In this document: piece by piece, positions 19,429 to 28,008 of the stretch
Position numbering within the stretch: the first letter of the stretch is position 1
Layout: each line of letters starts with the position of its first letter
Assembly (NCBI RefSeq): GCF_032842945.2
Contig: NZ_CP146606.1
Location: 1,182,501-1,246,500, forward strand
Length of the DNA: 64,000 bases
Source: Roseovarius sp. W115
GTDB lineage: Bacteria > Pseudomonadota > Alphaproteobacteria > Rhodobacterales > Rhodobacteraceae
Direction: 5' to 3'
Notes under the pieces: generated by a model
What the model was told of the DNA's origin: nothing
Seen by the model: only the letters and a program-made list of their open reading frames with translations
Database searches by the model: none
Translations under genes and position numbers: made by a program

Positions 19429-20291
19429 TCCTGCTTTAGCAGCGCTGCCAAAAGTGGATGCGGGAAACTGCGAGGGATGGTGACAGCAAAGAAGGCTTCA
19501 TTGATCCGCAGATCATATGGCGCGGTTTGAAGCAGACCTGAGGCGATTTCGTCGGCCAACACCACGGCGGGCGCAATAGCCAGTCCGACGCCCTCGCGCG
19601 CCAAAAGCCGTACCATGGCCATGTCATCCACATCGGCCACAACCCGCGGCTCAACACCCAGACGCACAACAAGGCTATCAAAGCCGGAGCGGATGACAGG
19701 GTCACTGGGCACGATGAGCGGCTCGTTCTTGAGCAGTGATTTGAGGCTGCCATGTTGCAAGCGCTCTGGCACCCCATGCAAGCCGACGGGCTGTTCGGAG
19801 ATACGGTGCGCAATAAATTCAGTGTGGGCGTCGCGGGCTGGCACCTGTGTGGTGAGAACCACATCAAGTGCAAGAGACTTCAACATGTCCAAGAGCCGTT
19901 CGGCGTTGCCGGAGGTCAGCTTGATGTCCACCTCGTCCAGACCGAGCACGGGCCTGAGAAAGGCGAGTTGAAAGTTGCGGGACAGTGTTGATAGAGCGCC
20001 GACGCGCAAGGGTGGGCGCGTTTCTCTGCTCTGGTTCAAGGTCGCCAAAAGTTCGGCCCCTGTGCCAAAAATCCGGTCGGCGTGGTCAAGCGCGATACGG
20101 CCAACCTCGGTCAATTCCAGCCTGCGGCCGACGCGGTCAAAAAGCTTTTGTCCAAACCGCTCTTCCAGTGCTTTGATCTGAGAAGACAAGGCAGATTGTG
20201 AGAGGTTCAGCCGCTCAGCTGTACGGGTCAGATTTCCATCATGGGCCACAGCATGAAAATATCTCAGATGGTGATAATTCAGATCGCTCAT
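19419..20291 (-). CDS. LysR-family regulator (NhaR-like)
   Basis: 290 residues. The N-terminal winged helix-turn-helix (about 4-62) contains NLTRTAERLNLSQSALSSQIKALEERFG; the C-terminal part is a periplasmic-binding-protein-like effector domain. The overall look is that of NhaR-type LysR proteins, which sense Na+ or pH in enterobacteria. It is divergent from the SbtA-type Na+/bicarbonate transporter, with a perfect palindrome at its own start codon, so it probably represses itself and controls that transporter. Effector unknown. Confidence 0.88.
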   Translation of the reverse strand: MSDLNYHHLRYFHAVAHDGNLTRTAERLNLSQSALSSQIKALEERFGQKLFDRVGRRLELTEVGRIALDHADRIFGTGAELLATLNQSRETRPPLRVGALSTLSRNFQLAFLRPVLGLDEVDIKLTSGNAERLLDMLKSLALDVVLTTQVPARDAHTEFIAHRISEQPVGLHGVPERLQHGSLKSLLKNEPLIVPSDPVIRSGFDSLVVRLGVEPRVVADVDDMAMVRLLAREGVGLAIAPAVVLADEIASGLLQTAPYDLRINEAFFAVTIPRSFPHPLLAALLKQDQS

Positions 20292-20292
20292 A

Positions 20293-20309
20293 GTTCTAAT
20301 AAATAGAAC
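20293..20309. promoter_or_regulatory. Candidate LysR operator, 17-bp palindrome
   Basis: GTTCTA-ATAAA-TAGAAC is a perfect 6-5-6 inverted repeat directly beside the LysR start codon (ATG 20291-20289) and about 80 bases before the divergent sbtA-like start. Position fits autorepression and activation of the neighbour. Confidence 0.6.
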
Positions 20310-20386
20310 GAAATTGTATAAAAGATATATTTTTTATTCTTCTTGAACTGTCCTATCTGCCAATCAGCGCGCATTGGAGGCGGATC

Positions 20387-21448
20387 ATGGAAATCATTAT
20401 GGACATCGGCACAACTGTGCTCAGCCAGCTGCAGAAACCAACATTGTCCTTTCTTATAGGTGGCATGATGCTGGCCGCTTTGGGCAGCAAATTTGAAATA
20501 CCTCCACCAGTTTACAAATTCATTGTGATCCTGCTTTTGCTCAAGGTCGGTCTTGGGGCGGGCATGTCAGTTCGTGACGCCGACCTCATCGCACTCGCCG
20601 TTCCGGCGGTTGCCGCAGCGGTTGCTGGCGTCGCGATTGTAGCTCTTGGAACCAGGACACTGGCGCGGCTAAACGGGGTTTCGAAAATGGACGGCATGGC
20701 AACCGCCGGGCTGTTCGGCGCGGTTTCGGCATCCACCCTTGCGGCAGCGATGGCGATGCTGGATGCGGATGGCATTGCGTATGAAGGCTTTATCGGGGCG
20801 CTCTATCCCTTCATGGACATCGCCGCGCTGGTCACGGCGGTGGTGCTTGGTCGGATGAGTGCTGAGCGTGCAACGGCACAGGGCACCAATGCAAGTGGGA
20901 CGGTCACAATGGGCGGCGGCGCGGGCGGCCCTGGTTTGAACATGAACAGCGAATTGGTACGCGGTATTCTGGTAGATACGCTGCGCAGCCCAGCGATCTC
21001 GGCGCTTCTGCTAGGTCTCGCCCTTGGTATCTTTGCCAAGCCAGACTCCGTCTACGAAAGTTTCTATGACCCTCTGTTCCGGGGCCTTCTGTCGATCCTC
21101 ATGCTGATCATGGGCATGGAAGCGTGGTCGCGGCTATCAGAACTGCGCAAGGTGGCGCACGCCTACGTGCTTTATGGTCTGACCGCTCCGCTGATACATG
21201 GGTTGATCGGTTTCGGGCTGGGTCTTGTCGCGCATCATCTGACCGGGTTCTCCGCTGGCGGGGTGATCCTTTTGGCAGTGATGGCTGCATCCAGCTCTGA
21301 CATTTCTGGCCCGCCAACCATGCGCGCCGCCCTGCCCGAGGCAAACCCGTCGGCCTATGTCGGGTCGTCCACGGGGCTTGGCACGCCGGTGGCGATCCTG
21401 AGCATCCCGCTTTGGGTTTGGCTGGCAAACTTGGTGATTGGCATCTAG
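20387..21448 (+). CDS. SbtA-like sodium-dependent bicarbonate transporter
   Basis: 353 residues, about ten hydrophobic helices in two inverted halves, with polar Ser/Gly-rich loops (FGAVSASTLAAAMA and SSSDISGPPTMRAA) typical of the DUF897/SbtA family. Cyanobacterial SbtA brings in bicarbonate with Na+; heterotrophic marine bacteria often carry a copy for anaplerotic carboxylation or pH balance. A strong SD (GGAGG) lies 6 bases before the ATG at 20387, which decides the start over the ATG four codons later. A LysR regulator is divergent. No PII-like SbtB gene is adjacent. Confidence 0.82.
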   Translation: MEIIMDIGTTVLSQLQKPTLSFLIGGMMLAALGSKFEIPPPVYKFIVILLLLKVGLGAGMSVRDADLIALAVPAVAAAVAGVAIVALGTRTLARLNGVSKMDGMATAGLFGAVSASTLAAAMAMLDADGIAYEGFIGALYPFMDIAALVTAVVLGRMSAERATAQGTNASGTVTMGGGAGGPGLNMNSELVRGILVDTLRSPAISALLLGLALGIFAKPDSVYESFYDPLFRGLLSILMLIMGMEAWSRLSELRKVAHAYVLYGLTAPLIHGLIGFGLGLVAHHLTGFSAGGVILLAVMAASSSDISGPPTMRAALPEANPSAYVGSSTGLGTPVAILSIPLWVWLANLVIGI

Positions 21449-22197
21449 TCCAGACCTGTACGACGCAACAAAGACTGGTCAATGTCACCTGGTCGGTCTG
21501 CTGCAACGGTCGGAGTCAGTTCGCGCAACAGCTTACGGCGCATCGCATCCTCGTAGTTCTCAAACCCAAAAATAAGCTCGGCGAACGCGGCGGGTCCAGT
21601 GATCACACGGTCGCGGTAATAGGGACCGAGCGGCGGCGAGGCAGACGGCTCGGGATCGTTGAAGTTGTTCTCAATCACCAATGCATTGACAATGAAACCA
21701 GCAAGATTCATTTCGTCTCGGATCAATTCAGGTGCAGGGCCCTGATTGCTTGGACCATCCCCGGAAATGTCCAGGGTGTGGCGGGCACAACCACCCCGCT
21801 GTTTCATCAATTCGATCGCGAAAAGCATCGCTGCGCCGATGGCCGTCCGACCCGTGCGATCCATGGCTGGACGGTCACGCAGGGCTTGTGCAATGTCCAG
21901 AAGCGTTGCGAGACTGTCGACAACAGTCCAGTTGACCAGGATGACCTGATCAAATTCCCCGCTCCACTCGAACACCGCAACTTCAACATGACCTCCGGGC
22001 ATATGAAGCATCGCATCCGAGACCGCCGGATCCAGAAGGGCATTCGCCAGCCCCTGGCGTTGCAGTGCGAAATCCTGCGCGTCCACCGAAAGCGAGACAT
22101 CCAGGCCCAGGACAAGCGCATGGGCGCAGGATTGCGCCTTGGCCTTGTGTGGCCACAGGCAGATCAGTATCAGAACAACGCCGGCACGAAGATGCAT
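21445..22197 (-). CDS. DUF1194 / VWA-like secreted protein
   Basis: 250 residues from the ATG at 22197. A signal peptide is clear: MHLRAGVVLILICLWPHKAKA then QSC. After it, LVLGLDVSLSVDAQDF has the DxSxS metal-site form of von Willebrand A domains, and later blocks (GHVEVAVFEWSG, ISGDGPSNQG) match DUF1194 proteins, which are exported VWA-like proteins of unknown function. The frame runs upstream to 22290, but that part overlaps the hydantoinase gene and gives no signal peptide. The two genes are 49 bases apart, so may be cotranscribed. Convergent with sbtA. Confidence 0.82.
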   Translation of the reverse strand: MHLRAGVVLILICLWPHKAKAQSCAHALVLGLDVSLSVDAQDFALQRQGLANALLDPAVSDAMLHMPGGHVEVAVFEWSGEFDQVILVNWTVVDSLATLLDIAQALRDRPAMDRTGRTAIGAAMLFAIELMKQRGGCARHTLDISGDGPSNQGPAPELIRDEMNLAGFIVNALVIENNFNDPEPSASPPLGPYYRDRVITGPAAFAELIFGFENYEDAMRRKLLRELTPTVAADRPGDIDQSLLRRTGLD

Positions 22198-22246
22198 AGA
22201 CCCACAGTATCGGCCGCACGCGTCCAGGCAAATCACGAATCCGGTG

Positions 22247-25200
22247 TCAGGCTTTGCCCCACCCACCGCCACCAGGGGTTTCCATACCAAAGACCGATCC
22301 TGCGGGCAGATCTATCTCATCATTGCCCGCCATATCGCGGACCGTGCCATCGGGGAGTTCGGCCCAGTTGCGGCCAACCTTCCCTGGATCACCGCCGTCA
22401 CCACCAAAAGGCGGGATAATGCGGTGGTTAGAAAGCGTGGTTATGGTCACAGGTTCCAGAAACCGCAATGTGCGGATCACGCCATGCCCGCCGCGCCACT
22501 TGCCCGCACCACCTGAACCGTTGCGAATGGTGAAAGTCTCCAGTCGCACGGGGAAGCGTTTTTCCAGTATTTCGGGATCGGTCATGCGAGTGTTGGTCAT
22601 ATGGCCCTGGATCGCATCGCAGCCTTGAAAACCTGGTCCCGCGCCGGTGCCGCCGCAGATGGTTTCATAGTTCTGAAAATCGTCATTCCCCCAGACAAAG
22701 TTGTTCATCGTGGCCTGGCTTCCGGCAATGACACGCAGCGCGCCGTAAAGCGCGTTGCAGGTGGCTTGGCTGACTTCTGTGTTGCCCGAGATCACTGCCG
22801 CAGGGCGCTCGGGATTGAGCATGGAGCCATCAGGGATGATGATGTTCAGAGGTTTCAGACACCCTTCGTTCAGTGGGATGTCGGCACCAACCATGGTGCG
22901 GAAGACATACAAGACAACCGCACGGCAGATGGATTTGGGCGCGTTGTAATTGCCAGAATGTTGTGGCGATGTTCCGGTGAAATCAATCGTGGCCTCTCGG
23001 GCATCACGGTTGACACTGACCTTGACCTCAATCACAGCCCCATGGTCCATCGGATAGGTGAATTGCCCGTCCTTGAGCCGGTCAACCACGCGCCGCACGC
23101 TTTCTTCGGCGTTATCCTGCACGTGGCCCATATACGCGGTCACAACGTCGATACCAAAGTTATCCACCACTTTTAGCAGCTCTTGCCGACCGGTTTCGTT
23201 GGCGGCAACCTGCGCCTTGAGATCGGCCATGTTCTGCATCACGTTGCGACAGGGGTACGTACCAGATGCGAGGATCTCTTCGGCCATAGTGTCGAGGAAT
23301 GTGCCTTCATCAACCAGCTTAACGTTATCGATCAAAACACCTTCTTCTTCGATATGGCTGCTGTCGGGCGGGGCGCTTCCGGGTGTGCGTCCCCCAATAT
23401 CGGCGTGATGCCCTCGCGAGCCGAGCCAGAAGACCGGTTTGTCGCCCACAAAGACGGGTGTGACCACTGTGACATCAGGCAAATGCGTGCCGCCATTGTA
23501 GGGCGAGTTCAGCATGTAAGCATCGCCAGGTTTCACATCCGGGTTGAGGCGCATGACAGTTTTTATCGAGTCCGACATAGAGCCAAGGTGCACCGGCACA
23601 TGTGGTGCGTTGGCCACGAGATCGCCCAACTCATCGAAGATCGCACAGGAGAAATCCAGGCGCTCCTTGATATTGACCGACCAGGATGTATTGGCCAGCG
23701 TCGCACCCATCTGATCGGCCACGGACATAAAGAGGTTGTTGAACACCTCCAGCAAGACCGGGTCGGCTTTGGTGCCTGCGGCCTCTGTGCGTTTCGCACT
23801 CTCTGAGCGCTCCAGAATGAGGTTGCCCAAATCGTCCAAACGCGCAGACCAGCCCGGCTCGACCATGTTGGTGCCGGTGGGTTCGGTGATAATGGCGGGA
23901 CCTTTGATACCCGTTTCAGGCGTGAGTGTTTCACGATCGTAAAGCGGCACGTCCTGCCAGCCGCCTTCTGTGAAAACGGGCACTTTAGCTTTGATCGCCC
24001 CGGTCCCGGTGATCACTGGCGCGCGCGCCTCGACACCGCTTGCTCCGGCAGCTTCGACACTGATCATGTCAATAACAATGCCACGTGTCGGCGAGATGAA
24101 CCCGTAGCGTTGCTTATGCAGGGTTTCGAACTCGGCGCGGGCGGCGTTCTCGGTAAGGCCGGCGACCGGGATGGTCTGGTGTGAGCCGTCATAGCGAAGA
24201 TGCAGGCGGGTTTCTGTCTCGATGTTCTGTCCGCCCTGTGCGGCGACATCAGCGACAGTCTCATCACCAAGCGTTTGACCTCGTGAGAGCGCGGTGTCGA
24301 TTTGATCCAAAGGCAGGTCAAGCTGAGTTTCCTTCATAGAAGAAATTTGCGCCAGTCCCATACCGAAGGCCGACAACACGCCAGCGTATGGATGTATGAG
24401 CACGCGACGCATGCCCAGTGCATCAGCGACAAGGCAGGCATGCTGCCCGCCTGCACCGCCAAAGCATTGCAAGGTGTACCCGGTCACATCATGACCACGC
24501 TGCACACTGATCTTCTTGATGGCGTTCGCCATGTTGTCGACGGCAATACGCAGGAAACCTTCGGCCATGTCCTCGGGGCTGCGTAGGGCCTCACCGGTTT
24601 GTTCAGCGACAGATTGAGCCAGTTCACCGAACTTGGCGCGCACAGTTTCAGGGTCCAGTCTTTCATCGCCCTCAGGACCAAAGACCGCCGGAAAGTGATC
24701 TGGGTTCAGCTTACCCAGCATGACATTGCAGTCGGTCACAGCCAAAGGTCCACCCCGGCGATAGCACGCCGGACCAGGATCCGCCCCGGCGCTTTCCGGG
24801 CCAACCTGGAAACGGCCATCCTCAAACTTGCAGATACTGCCTCCACCGGCCGCTACCGTATGGATATCCATCATCGGCGCGCGCATGCGCACGCCGGCAA
24901 CATCCGTTTCAAAGCTGCGTTCGAACTCACCGGCGTAGTGACTGACATCGGTGGAGGTGCCGCCCATGTCAAACCCGATGAGCTTGTCAAAGCCTGCGGC
25001 CTCTCCGGTCTGAGTCATGCCGACAATGCCGCCTGCGGGGCCCGACAGGATCGCATCACGCCCCTGAAAGCGACGCGCCTCTGTCAGCCCACCATTAGAT
25101 TGCATGAAAAGAAGCTGATGACAGGCCCGCCCCAGATCAAGCGCGCCAGCCACCTGGTCCACATAGCGTCGCAGGATGGGCGAGAGATACGCGTCGACCA

Positions 25201-25822
25201 CAGTGGTGTCCCCACGACCGACGAGTTTCGCCAGACGAGAAACCTCGGCGCTGGTAGAGACCTGCGCAAAGCCGATCTCGCGCGCAATGTCGGCGACGCG
25301 ATTCTCATGAGTGGGATTACAATAGGCGTGCAGCCCGGCAATGGCTATGGCGCGAATACCCTGATCAAAAGCCTCCTGCATGGCGGCACGCACTGGAGCA
25401 TCGTCAAGCGGACGAACAACTTCGCCTTCAGCTCCGAGTCGCTCGACCATCTCAATGACATCTTCGTAGAGAAGATCAGGACGCTTTATTTCAAGGTCAA
25501 AGAGACGTGGGCGCGTCTGATACCCGATGCGCAGAAGATCGCGGTAGCCTTTGGTGATGACCAAGAGCACCCGTTCGCCTTTGCGCTCCAAGAGAGCGTT
25601 GGTGGCCACTGTCGTGCCCATCTTCACGGCTTGAATGGCGTCGTCGGGGAAGGCGCCTGTCACACCCATCACATCGCGAATGCCCTGAACAGCGGCGTCG
25701 GCATAGCGTTCGGGGTTCTCGGACAAAAGCTTGTGCGTGTGCACTTCACCATTGGGATCAAGAGCAACAATATCGGTGAAGGTTCCACCGCGATCAATCC
25801 AGAATTCCCAAGCGCCTTGCAT
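22247..25822 (-). CDS. 5-oxoprolinase / N-methylhydantoinase A+B fusion
   Basis: 1191 residues. Residues 1 to about 670 are HyuA-like: WEFWIDRGGTFTDIVAL at the start (ATP-binding site of the ASKHA-like fold) and IGFDMGGTSTDVSHY. Residues ~690-1191 are HyuB-like: DPVLLEVFNNLFMSVADQMG, INIKERLDFSCA-type and SGNTEVSQATCNALYGALR regions. The single-chain layout is that of eukaryotic and many bacterial 5-oxoprolinases, which split 5-oxo-L-proline using ATP. A hydantoin substrate is not excluded. The start ATG at 25822 was chosen because it puts the first strand at the usual place; a longer frame reaches 25903. Confidence 0.9.
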   Translation of the reverse strand: MQGAWEFWIDRGGTFTDIVALDPNGEVHTHKLLSENPERYADAAVQGIRDVMGVTGAFPDDAIQAVKMGTTVATNALLERKGERVLLVITKGYRDLLRIGYQTRPRLFDLEIKRPDLLYEDVIEMVERLGAEGEVVRPLDDAPVRAAMQEAFDQGIRAIAIAGLHAYCNPTHENRVADIAREIGFAQVSTSAEVSRLAKLVGRGDTTVVDAYLSPILRRYVDQVAGALDLGRACHQLLFMQSNGGLTEARRFQGRDAILSGPAGGIVGMTQTGEAAGFDKLIGFDMGGTSTDVSHYAGEFERSFETDVAGVRMRAPMMDIHTVAAGGGSICKFEDGRFQVGPESAGADPGPACYRRGGPLAVTDCNVMLGKLNPDHFPAVFGPEGDERLDPETVRAKFGELAQSVAEQTGEALRSPEDMAEGFLRIAVDNMANAIKKISVQRGHDVTGYTLQCFGGAGGQHACLVADALGMRRVLIHPYAGVLSAFGMGLAQISSMKETQLDLPLDQIDTALSRGQTLGDETVADVAAQGGQNIETETRLHLRYDGSHQTIPVAGLTENAARAEFETLHKQRYGFISPTRGIVIDMISVEAAGASGVEARAPVITGTGAIKAKVPVFTEGGWQDVPLYDRETLTPETGIKGPAIITEPTGTNMVEPGWSARLDDLGNLILERSESAKRTEAAGTKADPVLLEVFNNLFMSVADQMGATLANTSWSVNIKERLDFSCAIFDELGDLVANAPHVPVHLGSMSDSIKTVMRLNPDVKPGDAYMLNSPYNGGTHLPDVTVVTPVFVGDKPVFWLGSRGHHADIGGRTPGSAPPDSSHIEEEGVLIDNVKLVDEGTFLDTMAEEILASGTYPCRNVMQNMADLKAQVAANETGRQELLKVVDNFGIDVVTAYMGHVQDNAEESVRRVVDRLKDGQFTYPMDHGAVIEVKVSVNRDAREATIDFTGTSPQHSGNYNAPKSICRAVVLYVFRTMVGADIPLNEGCLKPLNIIIPDGSMLNPERPAAVISGNTEVSQATCNALYGALRVIAGSQATMNNFVWGNDDFQNYETICGGTGAGPGFQGCDAIQGHMTNTRMTDPEILEKRFPVRLETFTIRNGSGGAGKWRGGHGVIRTLRFLEPVTITTLSNHRIIPPFGGDGGDPGKVGRNWAELPDGTVRDMAGNDEIDLPAGSVFGMETPGGGGWGKA

Positions 25823-25949
25823 GTTGTATGCCCCACCAATTAAATCCTGTGCAGCCTTGGCGGGCGATTGCCGAATGTCAACGGGATTGGCATTGAATTT
25901 CAAACCTCAATCGCGACATATAGAGAGCACCGCGCAGTGGGAGCCCAAG

Positions 25950-26366
25950 ATGGACATACGTCAGCTAACCGATGATTTTGCCGTGTCGCCACAGATTGAT
26001 GTAGCGCATATGAAGGAAATCGCCGGGGCTGGGTTTCGGTCACTTCTGTGCAATCGGCCCGATGGCGAAGAGATGGGGCAAACGGATTTTGCCGCCATTG
26101 AGGACGCGGCGGCGCAGGAAGGGCTGGAAATCCGCTGGATCCCAATCGTGTCGGGCATGGTGACACAAGGGGCGATGTCCGAGTTCACCGCAGCACTTGA
26201 TGAGATGCCCAAGCCGATCCTGGCCTATTGCCGGTCCGGCACACGCTGCACCATGCTTTGGAGCATTGCGCAATATGGCCGTTTGGATGACCAGGAGATT
26301 GTCAGTCGTGCCGCCAAGGCAGGCTATGACATGGGGCCTTTGATCCAGCAATTGTCAAACCGGTGA
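25950..26366 (+). CDS. DUF442 / TIGR01244-family phosphatase-like sulfurtransferase-like protein
   Basis: 138 residues. The family is recognised by DIRQLTDDFAVSPQID at the start and the rhodanese/phosphatase loop YCRSGTRC with catalytic Cys94. Members are called beta-lactamase-hydrolase-like phosphatases and occur with sulfide-detoxifying proteins; the real reaction is not established. The start at 25950 was picked because it matches the family N-terminus; the longer frame at 25731 overlaps the divergent oxoprolinase gene. The next gene starts within its stop codon (GTGA). Confidence 0.85.
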   Translation: MDIRQLTDDFAVSPQIDVAHMKEIAGAGFRSLLCNRPDGEEMGQTDFAAIEDAAAQEGLEIRWIPIVSGMVTQGAMSEFTAALDEMPKPILAYCRSGTRCTMLWSIAQYGRLDDQEIVSRAAKAGYDMGPLIQQLSNR

Positions 26367-27082
26367 GTGTCTGGACACTTCTAGGTCGCACGCCAAGTGG
26401 CGTGCGCGGGTTCCGCATGGACGGAGCACAACTGCTCGAGGAAGTGGCGGCCTCTGAGAGTGGGGCTTCACTTGCGCTGTTGGCCAAGGATGGTCCAGTG
26501 GTGCGAATTGGGGATGGAGGCGCTGAGGCGTTGCCAGTCGCGGTTTTGCCCGGCGATGGAACTAGCCTGTCCAATCTCGAACAGGAAAGCCCGCCGGATG
26601 TCATTAGCGGTTGGGTCCGGCTTTGGGTTGCAGGTGCGTTAGCGTCGAAACCGAACTGGGCTGGTGTTATCGTTGTGACTCATGGCGACGTCACCCATTG
26701 GCTTCAGATCAGTGCAGATGAAGTGGTCAGCGTGCAATCGGTCATCACTCAACGTTTGTTAACAGCGTTAGGTGGGGCAGACAGGTTGGATGCCTCGGCC
26801 CTCGCCGACAGCATGAGCCAGCCCGAAAGATTGGCGGCGCATCTGCGCAAGGCTGATGTGACAGGTGACGCCGCTGCCGCGACAGGGCATCTTATGGGTG
26901 TCGAATTGGCGGCCACACGGCCCTATTGGTTGGGGCAAGAGGTCATCGTGATCTCGGAGGTTCCAGGGCTTCATATGCAGGCGTTGGAACATCAGGCTGT
27001 ACCCTGCACTGCCTATCATCCGCAGGATTTGCTGGCAGCGGGTCTGGCGGCTCTGGCACAAAGCCTTGGGTATGTGGACTAG
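26363..27082 (+). CDS. 2-dehydro-3-deoxygalactonokinase-like protein, shortened
   Basis: 239 residues, GTG start overlapping the stop of the DUF442 gene by four bases. The middle and C-terminal parts recall DgoK: a VVTHGDVTHWLQISADEVVSVQSVITQRLL stretch in place of the family PGTHSKW block, then VLAATRPY and an Ala/Leu-rich end. The usual N-terminal DWGT phosphate-1 motif is not present (the start reads WTLLGRTPSGVRGF), and the protein is about 60 residues shorter than DgoK. It may therefore be an inactive or repurposed sugar-kinase relative. Low certainty on family. Confidence 0.5.
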   Translation: MSVWTLLGRTPSGVRGFRMDGAQLLEEVAASESGASLALLAKDGPVVRIGDGGAEALPVAVLPGDGTSLSNLEQESPPDVISGWVRLWVAGALASKPNWAGVIVVTHGDVTHWLQISADEVVSVQSVITQRLLTALGGADRLDASALADSMSQPERLAAHLRKADVTGDAAAATGHLMGVELAATRPYWLGQEVIVISEVPGLHMQALEHQAVPCTAYHPQDLLAAGLAALAQSLGYVD

Positions 27083-28008
27083 ACCTCAACCGGAGCACCA
27101 CTGCGGGTACGGCACGGGCCAAAAGCAGCGGCGAGGGCCAAGATGCCGCCCGAAACTGTAGCGATCATCCCTGCCGCGCTGACGGCGTTCTCAAATCCCA
27201 ACCAAAGCGGGCCATACCCGGCCAGTACATATCCCAGCACCGCTGAAACTGTGGCAAAGACGACGGACCACAAAACCTGTGCTTCTAGACTGTTGGTCAT
27301 CATGCGGGCCGCAGCGGGCGGGCAGATAAACATGGCGATAACAATGATAGATCCCACCGCATCAAAGGCGGCAACAGCAGCGATGGCGGCGGTTACAACA
27401 AGGCCAAGACCAATGAGATTCACTGGTAACCCAATGGTTTGTGCAAACCCTTCGTCGAAGGTGGAAAGCTTGAGCGGCCGCCAGAAGAGGACGCACATCA
27501 CAAGCACAACAAGCGTGGTGATCGCCATGCGCCACAGCTCAGGCGGCATTCCGGCCAGCGCCTCAAGATCAAAGAGCGAAGACCACCCAGTGGCGTCGAG
27601 CCAAATCAGGCTTTCCAGATTGCCATAAAGCGCGTGTTCCACATCGAGATGTACAGACGACGTGTCCGATTGCTCAAGCAGCAGCACACCGCCTGCAAAC
27701 ATCGCCGTGAACACCACCCCCATAGCCGCGCCCGGCTCAATCCGACCGAGACGCCGCACCGCCTCTATGAGACCCACAGCGACAAGAGCTGCAATGCCGG
27801 CACCGATCATCATCGGCCACGCGCTGAGCGTGCCGGTCACCAGAAAGGCGAGTACAATGCCGGGCAGAACCACGTGGCTGATGGCATCCCCGATGAGGGC
27901 CTGTTTGCGTAAAAGCAGGAAATTTCCCGGAACAGCGCAGGCGATGGCGGCGCAGATCCCGATGACCAACGGCGGCAGGGAAAGAGGAACAAACTCGGCG
28001 CCGGTCAT
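27079..28008 (-). CDS. Mn/Zn-type ABC transporter permease (second)
   Basis: 309 residues, about eight to nine membrane helices, matching the ABC-3 family of ZnuB/MntB/SitD permeases (RKQALIGDAISHVVLPGIVLAFL near residue 33 is the conserved early block). It overlaps the first permease gene by four bases (ATGA). It completes a four-gene metal uptake operon and forms the channel with the other permease. Its 3' end overlaps that of the convergent kinase-like gene by four bases. The name sitD would fit if manganese is the substrate. Confidence 0.9.
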   Translation of the reverse strand: MTGAEFVPLSLPPLVIGICAAIACAVPGNFLLLRKQALIGDAISHVVLPGIVLAFLVTGTLSAWPMMIGAGIAALVAVGLIEAVRRLGRIEPGAAMGVVFTAMFAGGVLLLEQSDTSSVHLDVEHALYGNLESLIWLDATGWSSLFDLEALAGMPPELWRMAITTLVVLVMCVLFWRPLKLSTFDEGFAQTIGLPVNLIGLGLVVTAAIAAVAAFDAVGSIIVIAMFICPPAAARMMTNSLEAQVLWSVVFATVSAVLGYVLAGYGPLWLGFENAVSAAGMIATVSGGILALAAAFGPCRTRSGAPVEV

